DNA of 33,098 bases. Origin: Bacteroidales bacterium. Its GTDB lineage: Bacteria > Bacteroidota > Bacteroidia > Bacteroidales > Paludibacteraceae. Made by a program: the position numbers and the translations under genes. Below the pieces are notes generated by a model, which was not told where the DNA came from, did no database searches, and worked only from the letters and a program-made list of their open reading frames with translations. Shown one piece after another: positions 21,750-30,854 of this stretch; position 1 is the stretch's first letter, and each line of letters starts with the position of its first letter. The stretch lies in assembly GCA_015061165.1 (NCBI GenBank), contig SUXC01000022.1, positions 1 through 33,098 on the forward strand, written 5' to 3'.

Positions 21750-22631
21750 ATGAAGAAATATCCTCTTTTACTCGTTCTGCTGACCCTCTGTTTGCTCCCT
21801 TTTGTGGCAACAAACGCCCAGGTACTTTACCGTATATCTGGTAACTCTGCTGCTGCGCCATCCTACATATTGGCAACTAACCGCGTAGTAGATATGACCT
21901 TTATTGACACCATTCCCAACGCGTTCAAATGTTATGCCGAGTGCAACAAAGTCATCACCGAGTTTGCCATGCAGGACTATGAGGCTATCGCAGCACTCCG
22001 TCAGGCTGCTCTCCTACCCGACTCTATACGTCTGAGCAATTTCTATACCCATGAGCAATACCAAGAAATAGATGAGGCACTACGTATTAATCTGGGCATG
22101 GGACTCGACAAACTGGGCAGAATGAAGCCCTCATACCTCGCCGAGATGTATCGCAACGAACTCATGAAGAAGTGGCTCAACTACGATGAAGACCGCTCTA
22201 TGGAAACATTCTTCGAGAAAGTGGCAGCACAAAGCAATATACCTGTATATGGGTTGGACGATATAGGCGAGACGATGTATATGCTCTTCGACCGCGAGCC
22301 TTTTCATTGGCAATGCGAAGAACTAATAAAGGTGGTTGAGTATCCCGAGAAGGAAGTTCGCTTCGAACGTTCCTTATTGGAGATGTATCAATATGGTCGT
22401 TTAGCCGACATGGCGTATTTTGTCAAATCGCCAGACAATCAAACATCGCTCTCTTACTCTGACTACAAAGTCTATAGCCAACGCAACAAGGTTTGGGTAA
22501 AAAGATTAACGCCCTACCTTCGCGAAGGTAAGGCGTTTATCACACTCAATGCCATTTACTTAGGCGGTGAAGATGGGCTTCTTGCCCAACTCAAAGCCGC
22601 TGGCTATCGTGTCAAAGCGGTCAATCGTTAG
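21750..22631 (+). CDS. TraB/GumN family exported protein
   Basis: A 293-residue exported protein. The ATG at 21750 gives the signal peptide MKKYPLLLVLLTLCLLPFVA and lies about 27 bases after the predicted transcription start; the longer frame would begin inside the promoter. The mature part follows the TraB/GumN pattern: VLYRISGNSAAAPSYILATN at the start, a helical middle (FFEKVAAQSNIPVYGLDD) and the end block RNKVWVKRLTPYL...GKAFITLNAIYLGGEDGLLAQL. In typical members the first strand ends in G(T)xH; here it reads LATNRVVD, so the usual His is missing. The family is thought to include metallopeptidase-like proteins, but its activity is poorly known. Its stop overlaps that of the convergent amylase gene. 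Confidence 0.82.
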   Translation: MKKYPLLLVLLTLCLLPFVATNAQVLYRISGNSAAAPSYILATNRVVDMTFIDTIPNAFKCYAECNKVITEFAMQDYEAIAALRQAALLPDSIRLSNFYTHEQYQEIDEALRINLGMGLDKLGRMKPSYLAEMYRNELMKKWLNYDEDRSMETFFEKVAAQSNIPVYGLDDIGETMYMLFDREPFHWQCEELIKVVEYPEKEVRFERSLLEMYQYGRLADMAYFVKSPDNQTSLSYSDYKVYSQRNKVWVKRLTPYLREGKAFITLNAIYLGGEDGLLAQLKAAGYRVKAVNR

Positions 22632-25375
22632 CGAATCACTTTCTTCGCTACACGTTGTCCGTCTTTCTCATATTGAACGATATACAATCCAGCATTCAGC
22701 CCTGTCAAGTCCGCAGACATGGCGTTGATCTGCTGACTCAGCAACTGTCCGTTGATGTTGTACACGCGTACATTGTATGGAGGCAACAGTTGGGTCGCAT
22801 TACTGATTATGTTGTCAAAACCAGTACCACTATCCAAACCTACCTTTGGCAATTCCACTTGTGTCCCTGTCAAAATAAGCAATTCACCAGGAGCAAGCGT
22901 GAGAGAGGTAGCTGTTTGTTGCTCTTGTTTGAAATAATTATACCAAGTTCCTTCAGGGATAGTTACCGTTTGGTTATCCACAACACTGAAGTTACCTGCC
23001 ATGAATACATCCTTACCCCATTGCACTATACGCAAAGCGCGTCCGCCATTAATATTAGCCTGAGTTGGATTGCCTTCAAATACATTTGGCATCAACTTCG
23101 TGCGCAATTGGATGGTTTGTGCCACTTTGGTATATTGCTCCATTCTAACAACGTCCTCAAAATATCCTAATTCCTCAGGACGTGGTTTCTTTGCACAACG
23201 ATTGTCATCAGACGTTCCGTCTGGGTCATCATAACTGGAGTTAATAGAGAAATCGTAACCAATCTCTTCAAATTGCCAAAGCATATGTGGGCCATTGAGC
23301 AGCACATTAAATGCCACATTCACTGGTACTCGATTCAATCGAGCTGTTACGTTGGTTTTCAAATCACCATTTCCCCACATTTTTGCTTTATACTGCATAC
23401 GCTCCTCATCGTGGCTCTCGCAATAGCTGACATATCCATCTTTATTCGCATTATTGAAACCATCTTGAGAAAGCCATCCCATGGTCGTTTGACAATAAGC
23501 GTTGGTCGAATTTTCCCAGCACATCATACCTTGGTTTACCAATTTTGGACGATCTGAACCCATATTAGACCCCCAATGCTCAAGAATAAAATATGCATCC
23601 TCAGAAACGGCTTTCACACCATTATTATAGTAATCAGCAATATGGGTCATCGCATTATTGGTTGTTCCGCACAAGCCATGGCTCAAGTCCATACGATAAC
23701 CATCCACCTTATACTCCTTCAACCAATATTGCAGCGCGCGTGTAAACATCGTTTTGGTAGGAGCAAAATCGTGGTTCCAGTCTTCATATACGTTATCGCT
23801 ATGAGGTGCTGTTACATTAAACCATGGATTATGTGCCAATTCCGTACCGTATGGATATAATTTATTCATCGGGTTAAGACCTGTTGCATGGTTAAATACC
23901 ATATCCAGAATCACCGCAATACCGCGTTTGTGGCATTCATCAATGAATGTCTTTAATTGTTCTGGTGTACCATATGCCTTATCCAATGCGAAATAGTGGT
24001 TTGGAGAATAACCCCAGTTGTAGTTGCCATCAAACTCAGTAACAGGCATCAACTCTATAGCATTCACACCCAAATCTTCAATATAATCCAATCGCTCCAT
24101 CAATGCTGGTATCGAACGTTCAGGAGTATAATCATATACCCAAACTTCGTAAATAATCAGATTATTCTTATCTGGGCGTTTGAAATTCAGTGTTGCTTCG
24201 GACCATTCAAATTCAGGTTTATCTATTTGAAGAACAGATACATATCCTTCTCCACCCTTTGGATAATCCATCAAATCTGGATTCACTGTTTTAGGTTCGT
24301 ATTTATCGTCTGGGTGCAATACTTTTTCTGAATACAAATCTGAAATTTTCTTGGTAATTCCATCTGCGCGTACTACCACATATTGAAACGCATACTCTTT
24401 TTTAGTCTCTAATCCATCTATCTCTAACCAGAAGTAATTGCCATCTTGTTTCATTTGATATTGATTAGAGATAGCCCAATTATTGAAATCTCCCACCACA
24501 AACACATGCTTAGCAGCTTCTGTCTTGCTGGCAGCATAGGTACTCAAGGTCACAGAACCCAATGATTCACCTGCAGCAGGTGAATGATAGTAAATACCCA
24601 TATCCACACTTTTTGGACGAGCTTGTTGAACAGGAGCAGACACTACGCATGTTTGTTCAGAAACAATCTTTGTCTCTTCTCCTTTAGTCGCTGTAAATGT
24701 GAATGTATAGTCTCCTTCCGCAGGAACAGTATAATCGTATTTGAGTTCGTTAGCCTCTGCTGTAGCTACCACCTCACCATTAATTGTCAGTGATAATTGA
24801 GCAACATCTGTAGCTACACAATGAATAGAGATTATATCATTTACTTGTGAAATCTCAGGAATAGTATTAGCAAAGATTGCTGCTAATCCTGGATCTACCA
24901 AATCTACGAATATATCTGTATTTCCAGCAGCCTTACCTTCTTTGTCACCACCAGGACCATCATTGAATACAAAGCACAATTGAGTTACTTCGTGTATGAC
25001 GGTATCTCTTACAATCACAGGTTTACCATCGGGTCCTGGCTGACGAGTGCTGGTAATGGTCATTGCACCATAGTACTCATTTATATTAGGAGTGATTTTT
25101 AATTCCCAATTGCCATCTGCATTTTGGGTCATCTTATATTTTTCTTCTCCACCACGCCATGTGGGTGCTTTTTGCCATGACGTACCATCGTATGTTACAC
25201 CCGTGTGAGCATAGCATTCCGTTGCACCTATCATGCCACCATTGCCTTCATTAGGATTAAAGATGATTGTTACTTCACCATCATATCCTTTTTGGATAAT
25301 ACTGGGGATAGTTGTCACTTGTGCCATTGCCATGGTGGCAAATACAAGCGCAAAAAATAAAGTTACTTTTTTCAT
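22628..25375 (-). CDS. Secreted GH13 alpha-amylase-like enzyme with T9SS sorting domain
   Basis: A 915-residue exported glycoside hydrolase for alpha-glucans. After the signal peptide come two or three beta-sandwich domains; the last (VFVVGDFNNWAISNQYQM) is a CBM48-like starch-binding module near residues 290-360. The GH13 barrel follows: LDMVFNH, nucleophile Asp563 in DGYRMDLSHG, acid/base Glu599 in FILEHWG and Asp656 in ESHDEER. The end (YNVRVYNINGQLLSQQ, AGLYIVQYEKDGQRVAKKVI) is a T9SS type A domain, so it should be displayed on the surface. The start is ATG 25375. A bidirectional terminator lies 23 bases upstream of it, with only a weak TCTGTTTG promoter-like element between, so expression may need read-through from mutB. 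Confidence 0.92.
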   Translation of the reverse strand: MKKVTLFFALVFATMAMAQVTTIPSIIQKGYDGEVTIIFNPNEGNGGMIGATECYAHTGVTYDGTSWQKAPTWRGGEEKYKMTQNADGNWELKITPNINEYYGAMTITSTRQPGPDGKPVIVRDTVIHEVTQLCFVFNDGPGGDKEGKAAGNTDIFVDLVDPGLAAIFANTIPEISQVNDIISIHCVATDVAQLSLTINGEVVATAEANELKYDYTVPAEGDYTFTFTATKGEETKIVSEQTCVVSAPVQQARPKSVDMGIYYHSPAAGESLGSVTLSTYAASKTEAAKHVFVVGDFNNWAISNQYQMKQDGNYFWLEIDGLETKKEYAFQYVVVRADGITKKISDLYSEKVLHPDDKYEPKTVNPDLMDYPKGGEGYVSVLQIDKPEFEWSEATLNFKRPDKNNLIIYEVWVYDYTPERSIPALMERLDYIEDLGVNAIELMPVTEFDGNYNWGYSPNHYFALDKAYGTPEQLKTFIDECHKRGIAVILDMVFNHATGLNPMNKLYPYGTELAHNPWFNVTAPHSDNVYEDWNHDFAPTKTMFTRALQYWLKEYKVDGYRMDLSHGLCGTTNNAMTHIADYYNNGVKAVSEDAYFILEHWGSNMGSDRPKLVNQGMMCWENSTNAYCQTTMGWLSQDGFNNANKDGYVSYCESHDEERMQYKAKMWGNGDLKTNVTARLNRVPVNVAFNVLLNGPHMLWQFEEIGYDFSINSSYDDPDGTSDDNRCAKKPRPEELGYFEDVVRMEQYTKVAQTIQLRTKLMPNVFEGNPTQANINGGRALRIVQWGKDVFMAGNFSVVDNQTVTIPEGTWYNYFKQEQQTATSLTLAPGELLILTGTQVELPKVGLDSGTGFDNIISNATQLLPPYNVRVYNINGQLLSQQINAMSADLTGLNAGLYIVQYEKDGQRVAKKVIR

Positions 25376-25397
25376 ATTAGTCAAACAGATTTTTTAG

Positions 25398-25428
25398 AAA
25401 AGAGCCGAGAAGCACTCTCGGCTCTTTT
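25398..25428. terminator. Bidirectional intrinsic terminator after mutB
   Basis: A perfect 13-bp stem (AAAAGAGCCGAGA with TCTCGGCTCTTTT) around the five-base loop AGCAC, with A- and T-tracts on both sides. It ends the mutB transcript just before the amylase start codon. Confidence 0.9.
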
Positions 25429-25443
25429 AGTTATAATCGGCTA

Positions 25444-27588
25444 TTATTCAGCCATCAAAAGCTCCATGATGGTGCAAGCTGACTTAGCCACTGGGCTACC
25501 AGGGCCGAAGATTGCAGCCACACCCGCCTTGTAGAGGTAGTCATAGTCTTGCGCTGGGATTACACCACCTGCGATAACCATGATATCCTCACGGCCAAGC
25601 TTCTTGAGCTCCTCAATCACTTGTGGTACAAGAGTCTTGTGACCAGCAGCGAGTGAAGATACACCAAGCACGTGAACGTCATTCTCAACAGCTTGTTTAG
25701 CTGCCTCAGCTGGAGTTTGGAACAATGGACCCATATCCACGTCGAAACCGCAGTCAGCGTAGCCAGTAGCTACCACCTTAGCACCACGGTCGTGACCGTC
25801 TTGACCCATCTTAGCAATCATGATACGAGGTTGACGACCCTCTTTCTTAGCAAATTCTGCTGTGAGTTCTTGTGCCTTAACGAAGAACTCGTCATTCTTA
25901 GTTCCTGATGCGTACACGCCTGAAATAGTTCTAATTGTTGCTGAATAGCGACCAACCACTTTCTCGCAAGCATCAGAGATCTCGCCCAATGATGCGCGGA
26001 GACCTGCTGCCTTAACTGCCAAAGCGAGCAAGTTGTTAGAGCACTTTTTACCATCTGCCCACTCTTGTACAGTAGCAGTAATCTCTGCCAACGCAGCTTG
26101 TACAGCCGCCTCATCGCGGTGAGCGCGGAGCTCTTGCAAACGAGCCACTTGCTCCTCACGAACAGCAGTATTGTCGATCTCAAGGATATCGATTGGATCC
26201 TCGTGAGCCAAGCGGTGCTCGTTCACGCCGATAATCTTTTGCTCGCCAGAGTCGATACGTGCTTGTGTGCGCGCAGCAGCCTCCTCGATACGCATTTTTG
26301 GAATACCGGTCTCGATAGCAGCAGCCATACCGCCAAGTTTCTCAATCTCTTGGATGTGTGCCCAAGCCTTGTCAGCGAGCTCTTGAGTGAGTTGCTCAAC
26401 ATAGTAAGAACCTGCCCATGGGTCGATGGCCTTACATACCTTAGTCTCCTCTTGGATGTAAATCTGAGTGTTACGAGCGATACGAGCAGAGAAGTCAGTT
26501 GGCAATGCGATAGCCTCGTCGAGTGCGTTGGTATGCAATGATTGGGTGTGACCCAACGCTGCACCCATTGCCTCGATACAGGTACGACCTACGTTGTTGA
26601 ATGGATCTTGCTCAGTGAGTGACCAACCAGATGTTTGGCAGTGAGTACGCAATGCCATTGATTTAGGGTTCTTTGCACCAAACGACTTCACGATTTTTGC
26701 CCACAACATACGACCAGCACGCATCTTAGCGATCTCCATGAAGTGGTTCATACCGATAGCCCAGAAGAATGACAAGCGTGGAGCGAAAGTATCTACGTCC
26801 ATACCTGCATTCACACCAGCACGGAGGTACTCCATACCGTCAGCCAAGGTGTAAGCCAACTCAATATCTGCGGTAGCACCTGCCTCTTGCATGTGGTAAC
26901 CAGAGATAGAGATAGAGTTGAACTTAGGCATGTTTTGTGAGGTATATTCGAAGATATCAGCGATAATCTTCATAGAGAACTTAGGAGGATAGATGTAGGT
27001 GTTACGCACCATGAACTCTTTGAGGATGTCGTTTTGGATTGTACCAGCCATCTCTTCGAGTTTCGCGCCTTGCTCCAAACCTGCGTTGATGTAGAACGCC
27101 AAGATAGGAAGAACGGCACCGTTCATAGTCATAGACACAGACATCTTGTTCAATGGAATTCCAGCGAACAACACTTTCATGTCCTCGAGTGAGCAGATAC
27201 TTACACCTGCTTTACCCACGTCACCTACCACGCGCATGTTGTCGGCGTTGTAACCACGGTGAGTTGGAAGGTCGAATGCTACAGACAGACCTTTTTGACC
27301 AGATGCCAAGTTACGGCGATAGAATGCGTTAGACTCCTCTGCAGTAGAGAAACCTGCGTATTGGCGGATAGTCCAAGGGCGGAGAGGATACATGGCGCTA
27401 TAGGGGCCACGGAGGAATGGTGGGATACCTGAAGCGTAGTTGAGGTGTTCCATACCCTCGAGGTCTTCTTTGGTATAAACTGGCTTAACATCAATGAGTT
27501 CAGGTGTTTTCCAGTTAGCTTCATTGGCTCCTTCTACATGCGAAGCAGCCACTTTCTTGATATCAATATCTTTAAAATTTGGTTTCAT
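25444..27588 (-). CDS. mutB: Methylmalonyl-CoA mutase, large (catalytic) subunit
   Basis: A 714-residue adenosylcobalamin enzyme that interconverts succinyl-CoA and (R)-methylmalonyl-CoA, a key step of propionate formation from succinate. The TIM-barrel part includes [20 protein letters not shown], a close match to the family, [13 protein letters not shown] and [12 protein letters not shown]. The C-terminal cobalamin-binding domain is complete: [13 protein letters not shown] with the cobalt-ligating His599, SSLAAGH and GGVIP. It is full length. It is separated from mutA by a GxxExxY gene and repeats, about 720 bases, instead of following it directly. MeaB at 17,977 is the expected chaperone. 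Confidence 0.97.
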   Translation of the reverse strand: MKPNFKDIDIKKVAASHVEGANEANWKTPELIDVKPVYTKEDLEGMEHLNYASGIPPFLRGPYSAMYPLRPWTIRQYAGFSTAEESNAFYRRNLASGQKGLSVAFDLPTHRGYNADNMRVVGDVGKAGVSICSLEDMKVLFAGIPLNKMSVSMTMNGAVLPILAFYINAGLEQGAKLEEMAGTIQNDILKEFMVRNTYIYPPKFSMKIIADIFEYTSQNMPKFNSISISGYHMQEAGATADIELAYTLADGMEYLRAGVNAGMDVDTFAPRLSFFWAIGMNHFMEIAKMRAGRMLWAKIVKSFGAKNPKSMALRTHCQTSGWSLTEQDPFNNVGRTCIEAMGAALGHTQSLHTNALDEAIALPTDFSARIARNTQIYIQEETKVCKAIDPWAGSYYVEQLTQELADKAWAHIQEIEKLGGMAAAIETGIPKMRIEEAAARTQARIDSGEQKIIGVNEHRLAHEDPIDILEIDNTAVREEQVARLQELRAHRDEAAVQAALAEITATVQEWADGKKCSNNLLALAVKAAGLRASLGEISDACEKVVGRYSATIRTISGVYASGTKNDEFFVKAQELTAEFAKKEGRQPRIMIAKMGQDGHDRGAKVVATGYADCGFDVDMGPLFQTPAEAAKQAVENDVHVLGVSSLAAGHKTLVPQVIEELKKLGREDIMVIAGGVIPAQDYDYLYKAGVAAIFGPGSPVAKSACTIMELLMAE

Positions 27589-27622
27589 AGATTCAAATTT
27601 TTATGCAGATAATTTATTTCTT

Positions 27623-27767
27623 TAACGGCGAATATATATCTAACGGCGAATTTAACTAATTTAACTAATCTATTCGGTTTATTCGTTTAATCAGCAATTC
27701 CTTTTTGTCGGCGTATTCAACTAATTTAACTAATTTATTCGTTTAATTCGTATAATTAGCCGTTTCC
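27623..27767. repeat. Dispersed AT-rich repeat, left copy
   Basis: Contains TAACGGCGAAT twice, TTTAACTAATTTAACTAAT twice and TTCGTTTAATTCGTATAATT followed by AGCCGTT. From 27,694 to 27,766 it aligns with 28,203-28,276 at the other end of the GxxExxY gene as a direct repeat; the last 28 bases are identical. No gene lies within it. Confidence 0.8.
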
Positions 27768-28178
27768 TTAAACCAATTCATTTCGCTTTTTCCATTTTAG
27801 TGAACATGGTACACGATTATACTCCAACGACATATTACCAAAGTTGATTAGTATTCCCAACTCGCAACCTGTTGTTTTAAGATAGTTATATACCTGTGCA
27901 TAATGTTCATCTAAAATATCAGAAACTGCTTTCAATTCCACGACAATCTTGTCATAACAAAGAAAATCTACTCGAAAATCTTTCTGCAACATTATATCCT
28001 TATAGTTTACATTTAGAGTCTTCTCTCGCTCATAGGGAATACCGCGTAACTTAAATTCATGCTCTAATGCTTCTTGATAAACAGGTTCTGTAAAACCACA
28101 TCCAAGCACATTATGCACTTCAATAGCAGCACCTATGATTTTATAAGATTCCTCTTTATATAACAATTTTTCTTCCAT
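27768..28178 (-). CDS. GxxExxY protein (PD-(D/E)XK nuclease-like)
   Basis: A 136-residue protein. It begins MEEKLLYKEESYKIIGAAIE and carries the naming motif GCGFTEPVYQEAL, that is GxxExxY, then DFRVDFLCYDKIVVELKAV. The last segment gives the D...E-x-K arrangement of PD-(D/E)XK nucleases (PF13366). Such proteins are scattered in many bacterial genomes; their role is unknown, though a nuclease-like fold is expected. It stands between mutA and mutB on the same strand, with about 75-bp direct repeats on both sides, so it looks inserted into an older mutAB operon. No promoter of its own was seen. Confidence 0.9.
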   Translation of the reverse strand: MEEKLLYKEESYKIIGAAIEVHNVLGCGFTEPVYQEALEHEFKLRGIPYEREKTLNVNYKDIMLQKDFRVDFLCYDKIVVELKAVSDILDEHYAQVYNYLKTTGCELGILINFGNMSLEYNRVPCSLKWKKRNELV

Positions 28179-28313
28179 CGTAGAAATTCGCTTAATTAGC
28201 CATTTCTTTTTTGTCAGAGAACTGAACTAATTTAACTGATCATTTAATTCGTTTAATTCGTATAATTAGCCGTTCCTTATCATTAACCGTTAAAATCAAT
28301 ATTAATCAGCTGT
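28179..28313. repeat. Dispersed AT-rich repeat, right copy
   Basis: Two partial units, TTCGCTTAATTAGCCATTTC near 28,187 and a longer one to 28,276, match the left copy at 27,694-27,766. The remainder up to mutA is AT-rich without other visible signals. Confidence 0.75.
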
Positions 28314-30200
28314 TTACTTATTAAGGAGTTGTTGATTAAACTTTTTCAATGTTTCCAAAACATTTACTCTTACGTGGATAAAGTTCTCAATACCGAGTTT
28401 TTGCAAGTCTTCCATGCAAGCAGGAGCACCCGCCACGATAAAGAGTTCTTTTGCATCCTCAAGTTGCAACCATGCTTGTGGAGCGTATGTTGCATACTCG
28501 TCGTCGCTTGAGCAGAGTACGATGATATCTGCTTTTGCTTTGCGAGCGGCCTTGATACCTTCAGCCACAGATTTGAAGCCATTGTTGTCGATTACTTTGT
28601 AACCAGCGCATGCGAGGAAGTTGCAAGAGAATTGTGCACGAGCAATACGCATTGCCAAGTTACCGATGGTCAACATGAATGCCACTGGTTGTTTCTTTGC
28701 ACCTTCGGTCTCCAAACGCAAGGTCTCAAACTCCTCAGCAGCGCGAGCCACTGGCAAGGTAGCTATAGCACCTTCTGGTTTGGTCTTGCAGCAACCGCAA
28801 CCACAACCTGTCTCTTTGATCTTCTTGCCTGCCTTCTCGGTGAAGTTAGGGAATTGGTTAGAGCCGAGCAACACCTCTTTGCGTTTAGCCACATCGGCCA
28901 AACGAGTCTTCAAGTTAGCTGCCATTGCCTCTTGTACCTTACCTGCGGCTACCATCTCGTACATACCGCCTTGCTCTTGGATAGCGAGGAATTGCTTCCA
29001 TGCCTCAGCAGCGATAGCATTGGTCAAGTTCTCGATGTAGTATGAACCAGCAGCTGGGTCAACCACCTTGTCGAAGTGTGACTCCTCTTTCAGCAGGAGT
29101 TGTTGGTTACGTGCGATACGCTCTGCGAACTCGGTAGGTACCTCGTAGGTAGCGTCGAATGGAGTAACCACGATCTCATCCACACCTGCCAATGCAGCAG
29201 ACATAGTCTCTGTTTGTGTACGAAGCATATTTACGTATGCATCAAAGATAGTCATGTTGAAGCGGCTTGTTTCTGCGCAAACATTCATCTTCGCAGCGTC
29301 TTTCAATGCAGCAGTGAAGATAGGAGCCTTGTATGCCTCTACGATCTTTGCCCACAACAGACGTGCAGCGCGGAACTTAGCCAACTCCATGAAGTAGTTA
29401 CCGCCGATACCCATGTTGAAGCGAATCTCACGAGCAGCCAAGTAGTTTGGCAAACCTGCCTCGGTCATCATGGTCATGTATTCAGCACCCCAAGCCAATG
29501 CGTAAGCCAACTCTTGCGCGCAGTATGCACCTGAGTTGTTCAGGATTACTGAGTTCACACCTACCACGCGGAAGTTCACCAATGTCTTAGCAGCTTTCAC
29601 GGTAGCCACGATTTTCTCTGCTACTTTCTCGCGGCTCAGTGGTTTGCCTTTGAGCAGCATGTTCTTGATTGGGTCCACGTTGATAGTACCTGTCACTGCT
29701 TTGAAGTCATATCCGCTGCGTCCTACGAGGCGAACCAAGATGTTTGCCAATTGAGGAGCTTTGCAAGCGCATACGCTGAAGTTCAGTGCTACTTTGTCCA
29801 GTTGGATACCCTCAAGCAATGTCTTGATGTAGCGATAGGTAAGTTTCTCTGCGTTCAAGCAGATGCCCAACGAGTTCACGCCTTTGCTCAATACGTCCAA
29901 CGCTTTTGCATTCGCTTTGCGAGCGTTCTTGCAAGCGCAGATGTTTTGGCGAACTGCCCATTCGTTGTTGGTTTTGGTACCGCGCACGTAAGGGAATTGA
30001 CCTGGTGCAGATACAGTAGTTTTCAGACCTTTGAGGTCTTCTTGACGGTAGAAAGGCTGTACGTTGAAGCCTTCTGTGGTGCGCCATACGAGTTTCTTGT
30101 CGAAATCGGCGCCCTTGAGGTCAGCTACGATTTTCTCCTTCCATGCTTTGGTAGAGATGGCGGGAAACTCGGCTAACATGTTCAATTTTTCTTCTGCCAT
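28314..30200 (-). CDS. mutA: Methylmalonyl-CoA mutase, small subunit
   Basis: A 628-residue non-catalytic partner of MutB. It keeps the mutase barrel (VQPFYRQEDLKG, PYVRGTKTNNEWAVRQ, NMGIGGNYFMELAKFRAARL, VDPAAGSYYIENLT), but the C-terminal cobalamin-like domain has TIGNLAMRIARAQF where MutB has DGHDRG, so it should not bind the cofactor, as expected for MutA. The linker between the domains holds a Cys cluster, ETGCGCGCCKTKPEG, with Cys466, 468, 470 and 471, and two CACK motifs occur earlier in the protein. The gene follows mgsA by 24 bases and should be transcribed from the mgsA promoter. The downstream link to mutB is interrupted by the GxxExxY gene. Confidence 0.95.
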   Translation of the reverse strand: MAEEKLNMLAEFPAISTKAWKEKIVADLKGADFDKKLVWRTTEGFNVQPFYRQEDLKGLKTTVSAPGQFPYVRGTKTNNEWAVRQNICACKNARKANAKALDVLSKGVNSLGICLNAEKLTYRYIKTLLEGIQLDKVALNFSVCACKAPQLANILVRLVGRSGYDFKAVTGTINVDPIKNMLLKGKPLSREKVAEKIVATVKAAKTLVNFRVVGVNSVILNNSGAYCAQELAYALAWGAEYMTMMTEAGLPNYLAAREIRFNMGIGGNYFMELAKFRAARLLWAKIVEAYKAPIFTAALKDAAKMNVCAETSRFNMTIFDAYVNMLRTQTETMSAALAGVDEIVVTPFDATYEVPTEFAERIARNQQLLLKEESHFDKVVDPAAGSYYIENLTNAIAAEAWKQFLAIQEQGGMYEMVAAGKVQEAMAANLKTRLADVAKRKEVLLGSNQFPNFTEKAGKKIKETGCGCGCCKTKPEGAIATLPVARAAEEFETLRLETEGAKKQPVAFMLTIGNLAMRIARAQFSCNFLACAGYKVIDNNGFKSVAEGIKAARKAKADIIVLCSSDDEYATYAPQAWLQLEDAKELFIVAGAPACMEDLQKLGIENFIHVRVNVLETLKKFNQQLLNK

Positions 30201-30224
30201 GATTTTAGAAAGTTAGTATTATGT

Positions 30225-30698
30225 TTATTTTAATGTTAATTTTCTATTTTCGTATGATTTGATAGATAGAGGAATTATCCGTTCATACTCTTCGTTGCCA
30301 AAGAGAGGAGAAGTGATAATCATATCTGCTGTTGTGCGATTGGTTGCAAATGCGATGTTGTACAGTGATGCCAATCGTGTTAGTGCTCCCACGTCTTGTT
30401 GGTGTCCTTGCGTAATGAGGTTATCGCAAAAGAATATCAGCGCATCCAATTTCCCTTCGGCAATCATTGCACCTATTTGTTGATCTCCGCCCAGTGGTCC
30501 AGACTTCAGCAGGGTAATATCTTTGAGGGGATACTCGGTGTTTTCAGAATCTACAGGAATAGCAGCAAGGAGACTACCGGTTGTACCTGTTGCAAATAAA
30601 TTATGATGTTTGAGAATACACGAATTAAAGGTACACCATTTCACCAATTCTTGTTTTCTGGCATCATGAGCAACCAAGGCGATATTCAATTTTTTCAT
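30225..30698 (-). CDS. mgsA: Methylglyoxal synthase
   Basis: A 157-residue enzyme converting dihydroxyacetone phosphate to methylglyoxal and phosphate, a bypass of lower glycolysis. The family pattern is plain: NIALVAHDARKQELVKWC, LFATGTTGSLL, SGPLGGDQQIGAMIAEGK, the DALIFFCDNL strand with DN, HQQDVGALTRLASLYNI and FATNRTTADMII. The active-site Asp and His residues in GGDQQIG and the HQQDV block are intact. The start is ATG 30698, since the longer frame needs TTG. It has a strong promoter (30824-30854) and a leader of about 120 nt. It is followed by mutA after 24 bases. This pairing with mutA suggests joint control of carbon overflow and propionate production, which is inference. Confidence 0.95.
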   Translation of the reverse strand: MKKLNIALVAHDARKQELVKWCTFNSCILKHHNLFATGTTGSLLAAIPVDSENTEYPLKDITLLKSGPLGGDQQIGAMIAEGKLDALIFFCDNLITQGHQQDVGALTRLASLYNIAFATNRTTADMIITSPLFGNEEYERIIPLSIKSYENRKLTLK

Positions 30699-30823
30699 AA
30701 TCAATCTTTGTTATAATCCTTGTCTTTGTTCTCAATTCTTGATTTTTAGCTTCAAAACATGTTTTTTAGCAGTTTTTTCACGCTTTTCAGCCCGCCATAT
30801 TGGCGAAACCGCAAAATACGCGA

Positions 30824-30854
30824 CAAAGGTACTACAAAAAATGCACATACGCAA
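30824..30854 (-). promoter_or_regulatory. Promoter of the mgsA-mutA unit
   Basis: TTG (30852-30854), a 20-base spacer and TACCTTTG (30824-30831) on the minus strand. In the leader, CGCCA-TAT-TGGCG (30793-30805) can form a small hairpin. Confidence 0.75.
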
